Origin: Symsagittifera roscoffensis
Taxonomy: Eukaryota > Xenacoelomorpha > Acoela > Convolutidae
Assembly: GCF_963678635.1 (NCBI RefSeq)
Contig: NC_087069.1
Span: forward strand, 44,342,688-44,406,687
DNA length: 64,000 nt
Direction of reading: 5' to 3'
The notes beneath the pieces are model-generated. The model worked only from the letters and a program-made list of their open reading frames with translations, had not been told where the DNA came from and searched no databases. Shown here piece after piece: positions 46,045 to 57,589 of this stretch. Each line of letters starts with the position of its first letter. Within the stretch, counting starts at the first letter, position 1. Both the position numbers and the translations under genes were made by a program.

Positions 46045-48361
46045 GGTCGGAAAATTTTACTCATGAATGCTGAGAATGCTGCTGGTCCTATGAAAATTCC
46101 ATAGAATAATCTGTTGAATTCATATTGTTGATTTCCAATAGCGAATTTTGTTAACCGTCGGGATTGTTCGTCTAACGGCATTTGATTATATGCACTATTC
46201 ATATCCGCTCTTGTGAAATATTTACCGTTTTTTTGTGAGAATTACTTGAATTGGTTCAAAAAGGCCAATTACATTTAGATTCATCAATGATTGAATTGAG
46301 GTATCTTGCATCTAGAAATATTTTTAAAGATTCTCTTTTTGCTTAAATGATAAAAATGTTGATCGGGATCTGGAATAGTATTTGATAATTGTTCAGTGAG
46401 GATAGTTTTGATATCTTCAAATCGTGTTTGATGTGCTGTTGTCCATTCAAAATTATTCTGTTTTCTAAGGATGTTGTAGAATGGTCTCAAGTATAACTGC
46501 ATTTTATTCACGTATTTATCAGAAGTTTAACATTCCAAGAAATTCTTTTATTTTTTTTATTTGAAGGTGGTTGGAGTTTTTGGATTTCATGTGCGGAAAA
46601 TGTGATTTAATCGTGGCTGCTTTCATGTTTTCGTGCAGTAATATCGGATGATATTTTTCTAAGACAATGAACATTTCGTCTTTTGTTTGTGATGCATAAA
46701 AACATCGTCTAAATATGAATGGTCGGAAAATTTTACTCATGAATGCTGAGAAAGCTGCTGGTCCTATGAAAATTCCATAGATTAATCTGTTAAATTCATA
46801 TTGTTGATTTCCAATAGCGAATTTTGTTAACCGTCGGGATTGTTCGTCTAACGGCATTTGATTATATGCACTATTCATATCCGCTCTTGTGAAATATTTA
46901 CCGTTTTTTTGTGAGAATTACTTGAATTGGTTCAAAAAGGCCAATTACATTTAGATTCATCAATGATTGAATTGAGGTATCTTGCATCTAGAAATATTTT
47001 TAAAGATTCTCTTTTTGCTTAAATGATAAAAATGTTGATCGGGATCTGGAATAGTATTTGATAATTGTTCAGTGAGGAGAGTTTTGATATCTTCAAATCG
47101 TGGTTGATGTGCTGCTGTCGATTCAAAATTATTCTGTTGTCTAAGGATATTCTAGAATGGTCTCAAGTATAACTGCATTTTTTTCACGTATTTATAAGAA
47201 GTTTAACATTCCAAGAAATTCTTTTATTTTTTTTGAAGGTGGTTGGAGTTTTTGGATTTCATCTATGCGAGATTTCAATGGACTTATAGTGTTTCTTTCT
47301 ATAATATGTCCATGGAATTTTACTCGTGTTAGAAAAAAAAGTGATTTAATCAAGGCTGCTTTCATGTTTTCGTGCTGTAATATCTGATGATATTTTTCTA
47401 AGACAATGAAAATTTCGTCTTTTGTTCGTGATTGCATAAAAACATCGTCTAAATATAAATGGTCGGAAAATTTTACTCATGAATGCTGAGAGTGCTGCTG
47501 GTCTTATTAAAATTCCAAAGAAAAATCTGTTGAATTAATATTGTTGATTTCCAATAGCGAATTTTGTTAACCGTCGGGATTGTTTGCCTAACGGCATTTG
47601 ATCATATGCACTATTCATATCCTCTATTGTGAAATATTTACCGTTTATTTTTGTGAAAATTATTTGAATTGGTTCAAAAGGCCAATTACATTTAGATTCA
47701 TCAATGAGTGAATTGAGATATCTTGCATCTAGAAATATTTTTAAAGATTATCTTTTTGCTGAAATGATAACGGGTTTTATAAACGTGTTACCTTTTGGCT
47801 GTTCTTCTTTATTTACTGGAGAAATAATTTCATATTGTTCTATTGTGTCAAGTAATCGGTTAAATTTGTCTTGTAAATGAATTGGGACAATACTTGCTCG
47901 TTGCTTTTCGAAAACTGCATCAGGTTTTAGAGGTAAATTTAATGGTGAATTTACTTTACCAACATCAAGTTTAAATGTTGCGTAAACTTTCGGGTATTTC
48001 AAAAGTAGATCAGCTAATTGTTCAAATTATTTTTGGGTTACCTGAGAGTGTTGAAAAATGAACAATGTTAAGAATTTTTGTTGGTCTTCCGTGCATTTTG
48101 ATATTTGAAATGTTGATTTAAAGTAAGGTGTTTTCGTGAAATAATCTGTGTTTCATTTTTCTTACTAATTATATTATTAATCGATTTTTCTTCGTCAAGA
48201 ATTGCTGATTGACATATATCTAATAGTTGTAAAATATTATTTACTCTATACGCTATTTCCTTTGTGGGAGAAATTGTTGCGTTAGTTTCACAGTAACTTA
48301 AGAGTCCTAGAGGTAGGGTTATTTTATATGGAGAATTGTTACATAAATGTAAGGAAATCAT
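46045..48361 (-). pseudogene. pol: Reverse transcriptase with internal tandem repeats
   Basis: The N-terminal fingers (47748-48002) contain LLDTIEQYEIISPVN and KGNTFIKPVII. The palm motif MNSAYxQMPLxxQSRRLTKF appears three times (about 47600, 46860 and 46185). The catalytic YLDD is at 47444-47455, followed by FHGHII and FLGMLNFL (thumb). A second YLDD at 46704-46715 is out of frame with its surroundings. The unit of about 740 bp is repeated 2.4 times: 47461-47760 partial, 46721-47460 complete, 46045-46720 with a deletion of roughly 62 bp. The enzyme cannot be functional. 48068-48361 is the protease-RT linker. Confidence 0.75.
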
Positions 48362-48689
48362 GTCTGACTGAGTTGGAGTCTTTCATGTATTTATTAGATG
48401 TTGTTGAGATGTTGTTTATTCTGTTCTTTTTCATATTGGTGAACTTGTTTGATTCAAAAATTAAAAATATAATCTGCTAGTGGTTTCAGGTGCTTCCGTT
48501 CCTGATTGTATATCGGGTAAAATTTAGAGAAAAATGGTGGTTGTTTGTTTATTCTTTGAAGAAATGTTGAAGCTGTGTTTATCATTCACGTGTACTTATC
48601 TTTTATATGAATTCTGCTAGTTAGGTTATTTATAGTTGGTATATATTTAGTAATAAATGGCATTCCAATGATATTATGTTTTATATCTG

Positions 48690-48950
48690 TGATGTGGAAG
48701 GTTTGCCTAATTGGTTTGATCATTAGTTTGTTCTGTTACATTGTTCAAGTGGGAACAAGGAAAAGTTGGATTTTTCCATGATTCTTTAAGGTTGATCCTT
48801 GTGCGGTTGCTACCCTGCTTGTTGTTTTGAAGGGTATTCATTTTAGATGTAAAATTTTTATTTCGTTCCAAGTGGGGATGTTGATGATGTTTGATTCCCC
48901 TCCGGAATCTATTTAAAAATCAATTTCAAGGTTTGGTGTTTGAATTTCTT
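48690..48950 (-). pseudogene. pol: Aspartic protease active-site region
   Basis: IDSGGESNIINIP on the minus strand, with the catalytic Asp codon at 48907-48909, is the DSG form of the retroviral-type protease box, preceded by NLEIDF. An in-frame TAA lies two codons before the catalytic Asp and another stop about 25 codons after it, so only a remnant is readable. Confidence 0.55.
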
Positions 48951-49019
48951 TACATTTTGGACTTTCTAAAAGAAGGGGGCTTGTCCAGATTTTTTCTTTT
49001 GGTAAATGCGATTCTAAAA

Positions 49020-50460
49020 TTAAATTTGCTGTGACTGATTTAGATAATCTTCTACCGAGTATTCAGGATCTGTGCCTGTAAATACTATTAGTGGCTTATT
49101 CGATGATATTGATGATCCACCCATTAGGTATAGGTTCATGGTCATTTGTAGTGATTCTGCGGCATTTGGCATTTGAGAAAAATTTGTGAGTTGGCTTTTT
49201 GTTATTTCACGTTGTAAATAATATGGCAGTGGGATTTCGCTATGCATTTAAGTTAGTTGGTAAGATTGTGTATTGACTGGATTTTGGTGTTGAAAATTAT
49301 TGTTGTAAGAAGTTGGATTTTTCCTAGGTTGTCGTATTTGTTCATCTTGTGTGTATGGTTCAAAAACATCTGGTTGGTCACTATTATAAGAACGAGGTCT
49401 TTCGCTTGAATAAAATCGTTGATGATTTTGATTGTAGTATTCTTCATCATCTGATGGAAAATAATTAGTTGTATAAAAAAGAGGTTGATTTCTAGTATGG
49501 TATCTACTTGTAATACTTCTGTTTTGTTAAAAAAATGGGTTTTTTTCACTTTGTTCTAGTGAGGATCGTGGTTGATCATTAAAATTTACTGTAATTGAAG
49601 TCTGGTGAGGTATATTTTTGACTTTGTGAAAATGAGTAGATCTGAGTATTCAAATCAGAAGATTTTATTGTTTTTGACCTATTTACATAGTGATAATTAT
49701 GTTCCGCGAATTTTTTCTTTGTGATGTTTTTTGTTTATATGATGGTTTTGTTACTGATCGAAACATTGGGGAATCTATTTGTGAATATTTTGAGCAACAG
49801 AGGGTTTTACGGTGGATTGTATAATTGTTTAGTGTAGCGTTAGGTTTTTTAGTTTTGGGGTTGTAAAATTGGGTTGAATAGGTGAAATGCTTCGTTGTGC
49901 TTCTGTTGTTGTTATTGTTTCAATTTTTTCTTCATTAACGAAATGCGATGGGGTTGTATATCTTGTTGTGTAAGATTTCTTGTTCCGTTTAAATTGTCTT
50001 GATTTACAAAGGTAGAGTTTAAATTATTATTTCCTGCTCTTTCAGGGAAGAATGAATTATAGTTTAAAGGTGTTGCGTCAGTTGTAAGTGGGTATACTCT
50101 AATATAATCTTTGTGAATAGAGATTGTGCTAATTGCTTGACTTGATATATCTGTTGATATATTAATAAACGATTCATGAGACCATTCAGGGTCCCAAACA
50201 TAGTCTGATTGTTCTGCTAATATGGTTTCGTCATCTGTATTTTGTGGTCTAAAAATTTTTCTTGCTTGTGCAATATGATCAATATTATGACAAAAGTAAT
50301 CGGTTATGAACAATGGTAAGATTTTTTGTAAATCGCGTTTAAGATGTTGTGTTATGTCATTACTAGTTAGATCTTCTGGGATTGCATTCAAGGATTTTGA
50401 AAATATATCTATTTCTTGTCAAACAGTTGTATGTCGAGATGTTTCAGTCGGTGAATCGCT
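49020..50460 (-). pseudogene. gag: Gag polyprotein remnants
   Basis: The N-terminal part is the 159-codon frame at 49912-50391 (no ATG; an in-frame TGA lies about 13 codons upstream of it, with open coding-like sequence beyond). The part at 49260-49550 is best read in the Tyr/Asn/Gln-rich frame (RNQPLFYTTNYFPSDDEEYY), and 49020-49247 contains PLIVFTGTDPEYSVEDYLN, the usual start of the gag core in gypsy elements. Only about 110 nt separate that motif from the protease box, so the rest of capsid and any nucleocapsid zinc knuckle appear deleted. Confidence 0.6.
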
Positions 50461-51800
50461 TTGAGGTTCTTTCAATTCTAATATAGATTTATAGCTATAG
50501 ATAAGTGAGAATTAATCGTTTGTGAATTATAAGTTTGCTCTTTGTGAGTTTTGATGTCGTATATTTTTGTTGTATTGTGTAAAAACTTTTGAGAATTCAA
50601 TATCTAAGTCATCAATTTGAATGAGATTTTTGTCATGAAATGCGTTTGGTGATCTGATTTGTATTGTGTATAATCCATATTGTGATGTGAGACTACATAT
50701 ATCTTTGAGATAGTGGTAAAGAAGTTGTTAATTTTTGCAAGTGGAAATTCTTTTGTGCATGGACTTTCTCCTTTTTCGAATAAGTTTGCGGTTAAATTTT
50801 GGCAAATTTGTACCTGTCCTCGAGCTTCAGTTAATGGATGTATTAAAAATGGGATAACTGAATCTTCTAGGTTATCTTCATTTCAAATCGTTTTTGTGTT
50901 GTATGACTGTTAGCGTATAATTTTCAATGTGTCAATGATTCCAATTGTACAGACGTATTGGTTTGTCTGTGTAACAATTTTTTATTCTACGTTTTCCTTT
51001 TTTTGATGCTGGTGACGTGATTTCTGAGTCAGTAAAATATATTTGATCGTCAATTTGGTAGTTTTTGTTTATCGAGTCTTTTAAATTACGGAGTTCTTGT
51101 ATTGCACTTGTTTCTGATTCTGAGACTGCGTTTTTTCATTTTCAAAATCGTTTCCTAATAATTTGATTTTGTTTGTTAATAATTTTCTTTCTTAGTGCTT
51201 GTCTTTTTGTTGTTATGTATCCTATTGTTTGTCTGTGTGGTGTGATTACGAGGTCGTATGTTTCGTCGTTAATTAAACAGTTGTGTATTATAATTGTTGT
51301 TTGTTTCCTAGAGTGTCTCTTGACATAAGGTTTAGGATGATGGATGCAAAATGGGGTTAGTGATTTCTAATCTCTTAAACTGTTAGTTCTTACGATTTTT
51401 TTTGGTTAGCTTAACTTGGGTCGTGTTTGTTGGGTTGGAAAGAGAAGCGTATATAAATTCGTAAGTAAGATTTTCACCTTCTCGTGCATAATTCTAAGTT
51501 AAGATAGACTTACCTAATCTTACTTAGGGGTTCTGATTTGTGATCAAGGGTTGGAGAATAGTAATTCGATCCACAAGGATCAGGTACATTTAGAACGCAA
51601 GTAGTTCGTTAGATACTGTTTAATGACTTACTAATTTCAAATGTTTTAGCCTGGGTCATCTAAGAGGAGGGGGGTCAAGTGAAGGATGAGTAAGCGAAGT
51701 TCTTCACTGTTCATCCTAATTGGAATGGTTAGCTTTTTGAAAAAAATTTCTGTTAATTCTGGGTCTTTCAAAAGGGTTGGGTAGTGAATCGACTTTTGAG
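50461..51800 (-). other. Retrotransposon 5' region, no identified domain
   Basis: Many short frames, possibly the decayed beginning of gag. Nothing recognisable. Confidence 0.35.
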
Positions 51801-51849
51801 CTCGTTAGACACTAATTATTGTGGGAGGGGGAGAACAAGCTTGTTCTAT

Positions 51850-51990
51850 TTGATCCCAGGATAAGCCTTGATGATCAGAAACTTAGATATAGTTTAAATT
51901 AATTTAAAGGTCCAAGGAAAGCCGTGATGATCTGTTACTTGAAATGAAATTAATTTAAGTGGAAACAAGGATAAGCCTTGAGAGTTTACT
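51850..51990 (-). repeat. Leader repeats (~54 bp units, 2.5 copies)
   Basis: On the plus strand 'aggataagccttgatgatc', 'aggaaagccgtgatgatctg' and 'aggataagccttgagag' recur with intervening 'aattaatttaa'. They lie in the untranslated leader, where packaging or dimerisation signals usually sit; that role is only a guess. Confidence 0.5.
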
Positions 51991-52272
51991 GTTAAAAGGT
52001 TAAGTTAAAAAGGTTAAGTTTTAGTTTTAATGATTGTTAGTTTTTGAGATTAGGTGATGAATTCGGGATGAAGTGATGATTTATATATACTAACGATGTA
52101 TAATTTATACTAACTAATTTTTGTATTTTTTTATTCAATAAAAGATTTTCAAGATGTTATTTAGCTTACAGCTGATTTAAGGAAAACGACTAGTGTTGTT
52201 TTCATCGGTCGTTACTGTATAATTATTAGGTTTAGCGCCATGAAAAATTATTGAAGATGATTCTTCAAAATT

Positions 52273-52479
52273 TTATGTCAGTAAATGAAAATTTAAGTTT
52301 ACTGCTGGAAGTATTCTAAAAGTAAAAGTTTGATCTCGTTTTTGTCGTACAATCATGAAATCGGTTGGTAGATTTCTTCCCAGTCGTATGTCGTCTCCTG
52401 TTTGAGCTCTTCTTCCAATACCGGGTAGTTCTCGTATTGTTCGGAATATTGGATCTGATCTATTGACGCATAGAGACAT
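52273..52479 (-). CDS. Small leader ORF just after the 5' LTR, 68 aa
   Basis: An intact ATG-to-stop frame about 100 nt downstream of the primer binding site. It is basic in the middle (RELPGIGRRAQTGDDIRLGR) and free of stops while the rest of the element is decayed. It could be the original start of gag, a spliced leader exon for env, or a chance frame. I recognise no family. Confidence 0.35.
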   Translation of the reverse strand: MSLCVNRSDPIFRTIRELPGIGRRAQTGDDIRLGRNLPTDFMIVRQKRDQTFTFRILPAVNLNFHLLT

Positions 52480-52578
52480 ATCTACTAAGTTTTGTCATAT
52501 AATATTTTTTTAAATATTGTATTTGTCTAACTTTAATCTATTTTTTTTTCTAAATCTAAAGTAGTTAAGGTCTGTTCG

Positions 52579-52596
52579 AGACTTTTGATTGCACCA
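52579..52596 (-). promoter_or_regulatory. Primer binding site (tRNA 3' end complement)
   Basis: Two bases inside the 5' LTR end, the minus strand reads TGGTGCAATCAAAAGTCT, that is TGG followed by the complement of a tRNA acceptor ending GATTGCACCA. Position and TGG start are as expected. The priming tRNA is not identified. Confidence 0.55.
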
Positions 52597-52598
52597 GA

Positions 52599-52716
52599 TG
52601 AGTTATATCCTTTTGGGTATACTCATAGAGTAATTTCAGATAAGGTACATTGTCTGCTCGTCACGCTATCTTATTTTCGGCCGGATAGATTCGTGCAACT
52701 TCTTAGTCTATCACCG
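52599..52716 (-). repeat. 5' LTR, truncated to 118 bp
   Basis: Nearly identical to 37399-37516 with roughly five differences. Beyond 52716 it stops abruptly at E1 copy E, so about 260 bp including the promoter part of the LTR are missing. Confidence 0.8.
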
Positions 52717-53214
52717 GAGCCCTGAATGTTCCGACTGCCTTTCAAGGACTTTCAGCATAGTAATAACTTACAAAAAATAAACATAAATTAAAATAAAAAT
52801 TTTTTTTCTAAATTTGAGATTTTTTGAAAAATCATTCCCCCACACGCCATATAAAGAACAAAGTGACAAATTTTTCTTCTATTAACAAATCAATTATGGC
52901 AAATAGGCTTCTTTCAACCAATTTGGAACGATTTCAATGACAGATTAAATCTCCGCTTACGCGTTAATAGCGCGAAATATATCGCGCGTTAATTGTCCCA
53001 AATTGGCCAAAATGGCAATCTTTAAACCCCCACAACTTTACAAAAAATGATCACAGGTAAAAAATTATTTCAAATTTAAGCTCAGGACAACAATGCTTTT
53101 TGATTGATATAAAGTTCCGTCAAAATTGGCTAGTTAAAAAGAAGTTTGTCTGAAGAAAACAAAAACCCACCCCTAGCACAAATATTTCGTTATTTTCGTA
53201 TCGAAAGTCGGAAC
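52716..53214 (-). mobile_element. E1 repeat, copy E, abutting the broken LTR
   Basis: Typical E1 from 'gagccctgaatgttccgact' to CTTTCGTATCGAAAG and GTCGGAAC, but the outer half of the CAGGGC hairpin is lost exactly at the LTR junction. A deletion removing both the rest of the LTR and the end of E1 explains the junction. Confidence 0.7.
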
Positions 53215-53344
53215 AGTAACATCTTCTGTTTTTTGAATTTCCTGTTTGACTGGCTCAAATAGTTACAGCGTAGTATTCGAATAAAGACAAGACTAATGAG
53301 AATTAGCTATTCTAACTTTAGAAAGATAAATGTTACCAAACAAA

Positions 53345-53640
53345 ACTGCAAGGCGAAAATTCGTAACAGGCGACAATTCCTTTTAAGCGACAATTCGTAA
53401 CCAGGCATTACCAAGTACAATACGCTAGCTCCGTTTCGCTCTGCTGCACTTACACCCGGCACGAAACGAATACTGTGCGTGAATCAGTATTCCACGCTTA
53501 ATCTTCTGTTACGAATTGTCGGCTGTTACGATTTGTCGCCTGTTACGAAAGGTCGCCTGTTACGAAAGGTCGCCTATTACAATTTGTTGCCTTATACGAA
53601 GTGTTGCTTGTCTATTACGAATTGACACGTGCCATTTCAA
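53345..53640 (+). repeat. 17 bp array (CTGTTACGAAAGGTCGC) with inverted units
   Basis: About seven direct units between 53507 and 53635. Units in the opposite orientation ('gcgacaattcgtaac') lie at 53355-53400, leaving about 100 bp with 'ttcgctctgctgcac' between them. Possibly the two ends of a small inverted-repeat element. Confidence 0.65.
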
Positions 53641-53754
53641 ATCTGAATACTGGTGGACAAAATTGGGTGCAAAATCAAACTTTTACTCTGTTTTTAACGT
53701 CCACTTTGGACAACCTTTTTTCGATTCTCAGCAAATGTTTCACATATAGACCAA

Positions 53755-54665
53755 GGTTTCACATAATCAAATCAGTTCACCAAAGCTTTTAAGTTAACTT
53801 TATTAAGCTTTTAAAAGCTATGAAGTTTTGAGTTATTTCCAATTATTTCATAGACTGAATTGATTCGCAAAAAGCTTAAGTTTTACTAATCAAGCTATTC
53901 AAGCTATGAAACTTTGAAGTTCAAGTTATTTCGTAAATCAATTCGATTCACGAAAAATTTAATTTTTTCTAAGCAAGCTTTTAAAGCTATGAAATTTCGG
54001 GTTGTTTCAAGTTATTTTAGAAACCGGATCAGTTCGCAAAAAGCTTTAATTCTAAGAAGCAAACTATTCAATTTACGAAACCTTGAAAAAAATTGATTCA
54101 CAAAAAATTGTAAGTTTTTCAATGCAAGCTTTTAAAGCTATAAAATTTTGAATTATTTCCAAATAACTCATAGACTGATAGATTGGTTTGCGAAATATTG
54201 AAGTTTTTCTAAACAAGTTAAAGCTATGAAACTCTGAAAAATTTCATTTTATTTCGTGGATCGATTCCATTCACGAAAAAGTGTTACTTTTTCTAACCAA
54301 GCTTTTAAAGCTATGAAACTTTGAATTTTCCACTCAATCCATAGACTGAGTCATTTCGCGAAACTTTGACGTTTTTCTAATCTAGTTTTTAAAGCTATAA
54401 AATTTCGATTCGTTTCAAGTTTTTTTGTGGATCGATTGCCTTCACAGAAAGTTTTCAGTTTTTCTAAGCAAGCTATGAAACTTGGAATTATTTCCAATCA
54501 ATCAATCAATCCATAGACTGAATAGGCTCACGAAAAAAAAGGAAGTTTTTCTAAACAATCTTTTAAAGCTATTAAACTTTGAATTATTTCAAGTTATTTC
54601 ATAGATTAAATTGTTTTGAGAAAAGCTTAAGTTTATCTAAGCGAGCTATTAAAGCTCTTAAACAA
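53755..54665 (+). repeat. Degenerate ~84 bp satellite-like tandem array
   Basis: Units of the form 'aagcttttaaagctatgaaa', 'ctttgaattatttcaagtta', 'tttcatagactgaattgatt', 'cgcaaaaagcttaagttttt' recur about ten times. The landmark 'aagctat' is spaced at roughly 81-96 bp, with one double gap near 54060. 54666-55290 is gene-free. Confidence 0.75.
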
Positions 54666-55290
54666 ATAACTAATTGCATGGTTGAGCAAATGTTAAATTT
54701 TTACTTAGAAACAAATCCCCGTTTGGTTAAGTATGTAAGAACTTTTACCTAGGTCTGAACCCCACTTCCATCGACAGTGGAAGATTGTTAAATAGATCTG
54801 AAAAAACGCCTCAAATAAGGAAAAAAACACATCTGCTTGTTTTCGAGCCTGGTTTTGTAGGTCATTACTATCAAAATCAAGTTTATCATACCTCGGGGAA
54901 TTCGCGTTGACCGTAATTCAGCTGAATTCCATGTTGTAAAGCTGAGATCAGAGATGCTGAATTGTCGTCAAGAATTTTTATAGTTCAAAATAAAACTTTT
55001 AGCTGCTATTTAAAACTTTTAGTCCACCGTATAGCTGGTTGCATTTCGTTTTCAATTCGTGTTAACGGCTTTCTACCCTACAATGAGTGCGCATTGTAAC
55101 ATATGGCTTTTGTGAACTAACTTCCTAACATTGAACTGATTCAGTTTTGGTGTTCTTGAGGCAAACTCACCTCTTTCTAATCCTAACCAGCTAAAACAAA
55201 TCCATTTTAAAGTCTTATACATCCACTCAGTTTTTGTGCATTCTTTCGCTAAAACTTTCCGACAGAATATACACTTCTATAGCTCAGATC

Positions 55291-55660
55291 CAGGGGCGGA
55301 TCTAGAATTTTCTCAGGGGGGGGGGGGGTGGTGGATTTTCAGGTAATTGTTTTTGTATTCATTCAATTTTTGCAGGCGAAAATTTGAAAAAAAAACAACT
55401 CAAAAAAGGCTGACAGTTTCAACACATCACGTGTTTTTGTCGCGCTCTTCACCTAAAAACTAGAAGATCCCTCGCCGCAGTCACAAAACTGATAAAAAAA
55501 ACCGCATTTTTTGTGCGCGCTCCCCTCAAAATTAATAGAAATTGGCAACAGTGGGACCATTGGGGTCGACAATGAAGGACCCGTTGGGTCGGCAGAGGGA
55601 CGAGCCCCTGAGGGGAGATGCACCCCCTAGCAAAACTTCGTACCGCCCCTAAATCCGCTG
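55291..55660. mobile_element. hAT-like MITE, 370 bp
   Basis: The left end is CAGGGGCGGATCTAGAATTT followed by a G tract. The right end is 'cgcccctaaatccgctg', its imperfect inverted complement. The interior 'ggacccgttgggtcggcag', 'agcccctgaggggag' matches 21363-21400 and 61165-61215. No clear target duplication. 55661-56149 is gene-free. Confidence 0.65.
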
Positions 55661-56149
55661 ACGGTCGCATCTATTCTTAATTTTTTTGTTCTAACCTGGC
55701 GGGTTTTTCGCTGCGAAGATTCGCATACGAAGAGACCACTGTAGAAAAAAGTATTTTCAACTCGAGTGAAATAAGACAAACTGCGAATTATAAAACGCAG
55801 CAAATAAAAATCGCAGTGAAACCTGGATGGTTCAATCTCAAACTGTTGAAATGCGCTGAGCCGTGAAAAATCTATCATGCCTACAAAAAAGGATCTTTTG
55901 AAATATAATCCCGTATTAAATCTTTTTTGAAAACTTTTCAAAAAAAGCTATAAACTTTAGATAAAGTTCGGTCCTTTACAAGGTTTCAAAAGACAGAATC
56001 AAAACTGCTTGTTTTATATATGCATATATACATACATTAAAAGCTAAACACAAACATACATATAATTACAAACAAACATAGGTCCATTCTTCAGACCGAC
56101 AGACTTCGATTAATCTCACTGATATCTCTGTTTTAGTGCTCTGCTAGGC

Positions 56150-57000
56150 CATTTTATTGAGGAGTATGGGGCGCAAGGAACTCGTGCTTCACCTGGGTTT
56201 CTCAAAAAAATCTGCTGATGGGCATTGACAAGTTATTATCTCACTTTGGATATCCATGCTAGGCCGCAAACATCTGGAACTTCATAAGAGCAGCACTCAT
56301 CTTTAACAGGTACTTGATCACAGCCATTTAACTGAAGACGTCGATGAAGCTCGAAGCATAACGTGATCCATCCATGCTCGGTATTTTATATGATCAAAGG
56401 ATGTCAAAATAAGCGCTGCACCACTGATGATGCTCTGTTGTCAGTCTTCTTTGCAACTGCTGCGTCGTGCTTTTTAGAAGATATACACACTACCCAAACC
56501 TCTAGCTCGCCATTTAGATAACTGATGACAAATTCTGCTTGTTGAGGTGACCTAGTTGTCGGTCCATTGCATCGCTAGTATTCCTCTTTGTCTTCGCCAC
56601 TGGAGTCATCGGGCTCCTCCTGAACCTGCACTCCATGAAGAAAAGATATCAATCTGCTTTTCCCAGGTAGGTGTCATCGTTTGCAGCAAAGCTGAAGCTT
56701 GTTTTTCTAGTCACTGCTGATATCACACTCTTTTCAAATACAAATTGTAGCTCGGACAAAATAACCTTCTTGGAAAGTGTATCTCCTCACAGCATCTTGG
56801 CAGTCTTTGATAACAACGTAGGTTTCTGTCAAGTTATTAAGTTGTTCCTTCATTCAAGCTGACAAAGCTAGAAAAGACGCTCCTATGATGCCGATTGCGC
56901 ACATGATGACTTACCCTGTCTCCATTATGAGGCTGTCTCCTTTCTTTAAGTTGTTAAACAGCAACTGGAAAATCTGCATGAACTTCTTAGATTACATATA
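56150..57000 (-). pseudogene. Degraded coding-like tract, unidentified
   Basis: Less AT-rich than its surroundings and protein-like in pieces on the minus strand: FMQIFQLLFNNLKKGDSLIM, NLTETYVVIKDCQDAVRRYT, PQQAEFVISYLNGELEVWVV. A donor-like CAGGGTAAGT near 56918 and acceptor-like TTTTCTAG/TTTGTCAG 50-60 nt downstream resemble a small intron, but stops follow in every frame. It could be a dead host gene or part of the same old retroelement as 57590-58030. Confidence 0.35.
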
Positions 57001-57589
57001 TCTACAATGGTTAGCTAAAAATACTACATTCGACTATTTGAAAAACTTACAGTTACAGGCCTAAAACTTTGAAAAGGGTACTTTTAAAAAAAAAGAACAG
57101 GAATTACTTACATCAAATGATAAAGATTAATTTACCCATATCAATGTTCAATCACTTCAGGGTCATATATAAAAAAGAATCATTTTTGACCAACGAAACA
57201 TCTCGTTTACGGCTCTGGGTGGGAGTGCAAAAAATCATCGTCAGTTGTGACATTATATAAAATTTCAACGGAACTTGTCCTTTTAAAAGAGGTTCTTTTT
57301 TCTAAAATTAAAGATTCTAATTGATTTTAAAATTTTTGTTTTATTTGAATCCGTCCTAATAGCCTCTAAACCTACATAAATCAAAGTTTGAGGGGACCAG
57401 GTGTCAAAGAAAAAAATTTTGTGCTGTAATTGAAACTTTGGTTTTTGATGGCTAAAAAATAGCGAAAATTGCAGTGGCATTCTCTGATAAGTTATTTAGA
57501 ATTCATATGCTTCAGGATCAAAATTGGAGACAAATTTAATGCCATCAAATCAGAGGCAAACCTGTCTGTGATAAACATGTTGAGGAAAG

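Larger units (their letters stand above)
37399..52716 (-). mobile_element. Large decayed Ty3/gypsy-like LTR retrotransposon with env-like frames
   Basis: A 15.3 kb minus-strand element. A ~118 bp match shared by 37399-37516 and 52599-52716 marks the two LTRs. Between them, reading on the minus strand, lie a primer binding site, leader, gag fragments, an aspartic protease box, reverse transcriptase, integrase with zinc finger, DDE core and GPY/F module, env-like frames and an extra ORF. Integrase after RT, the GPY/F module and RT sequence place it in the Ty3/gypsy-retrovirus branch, not Copia or BEL. Every domain carries stops or frameshifts, so it is not autonomous. Confidence 0.85.
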
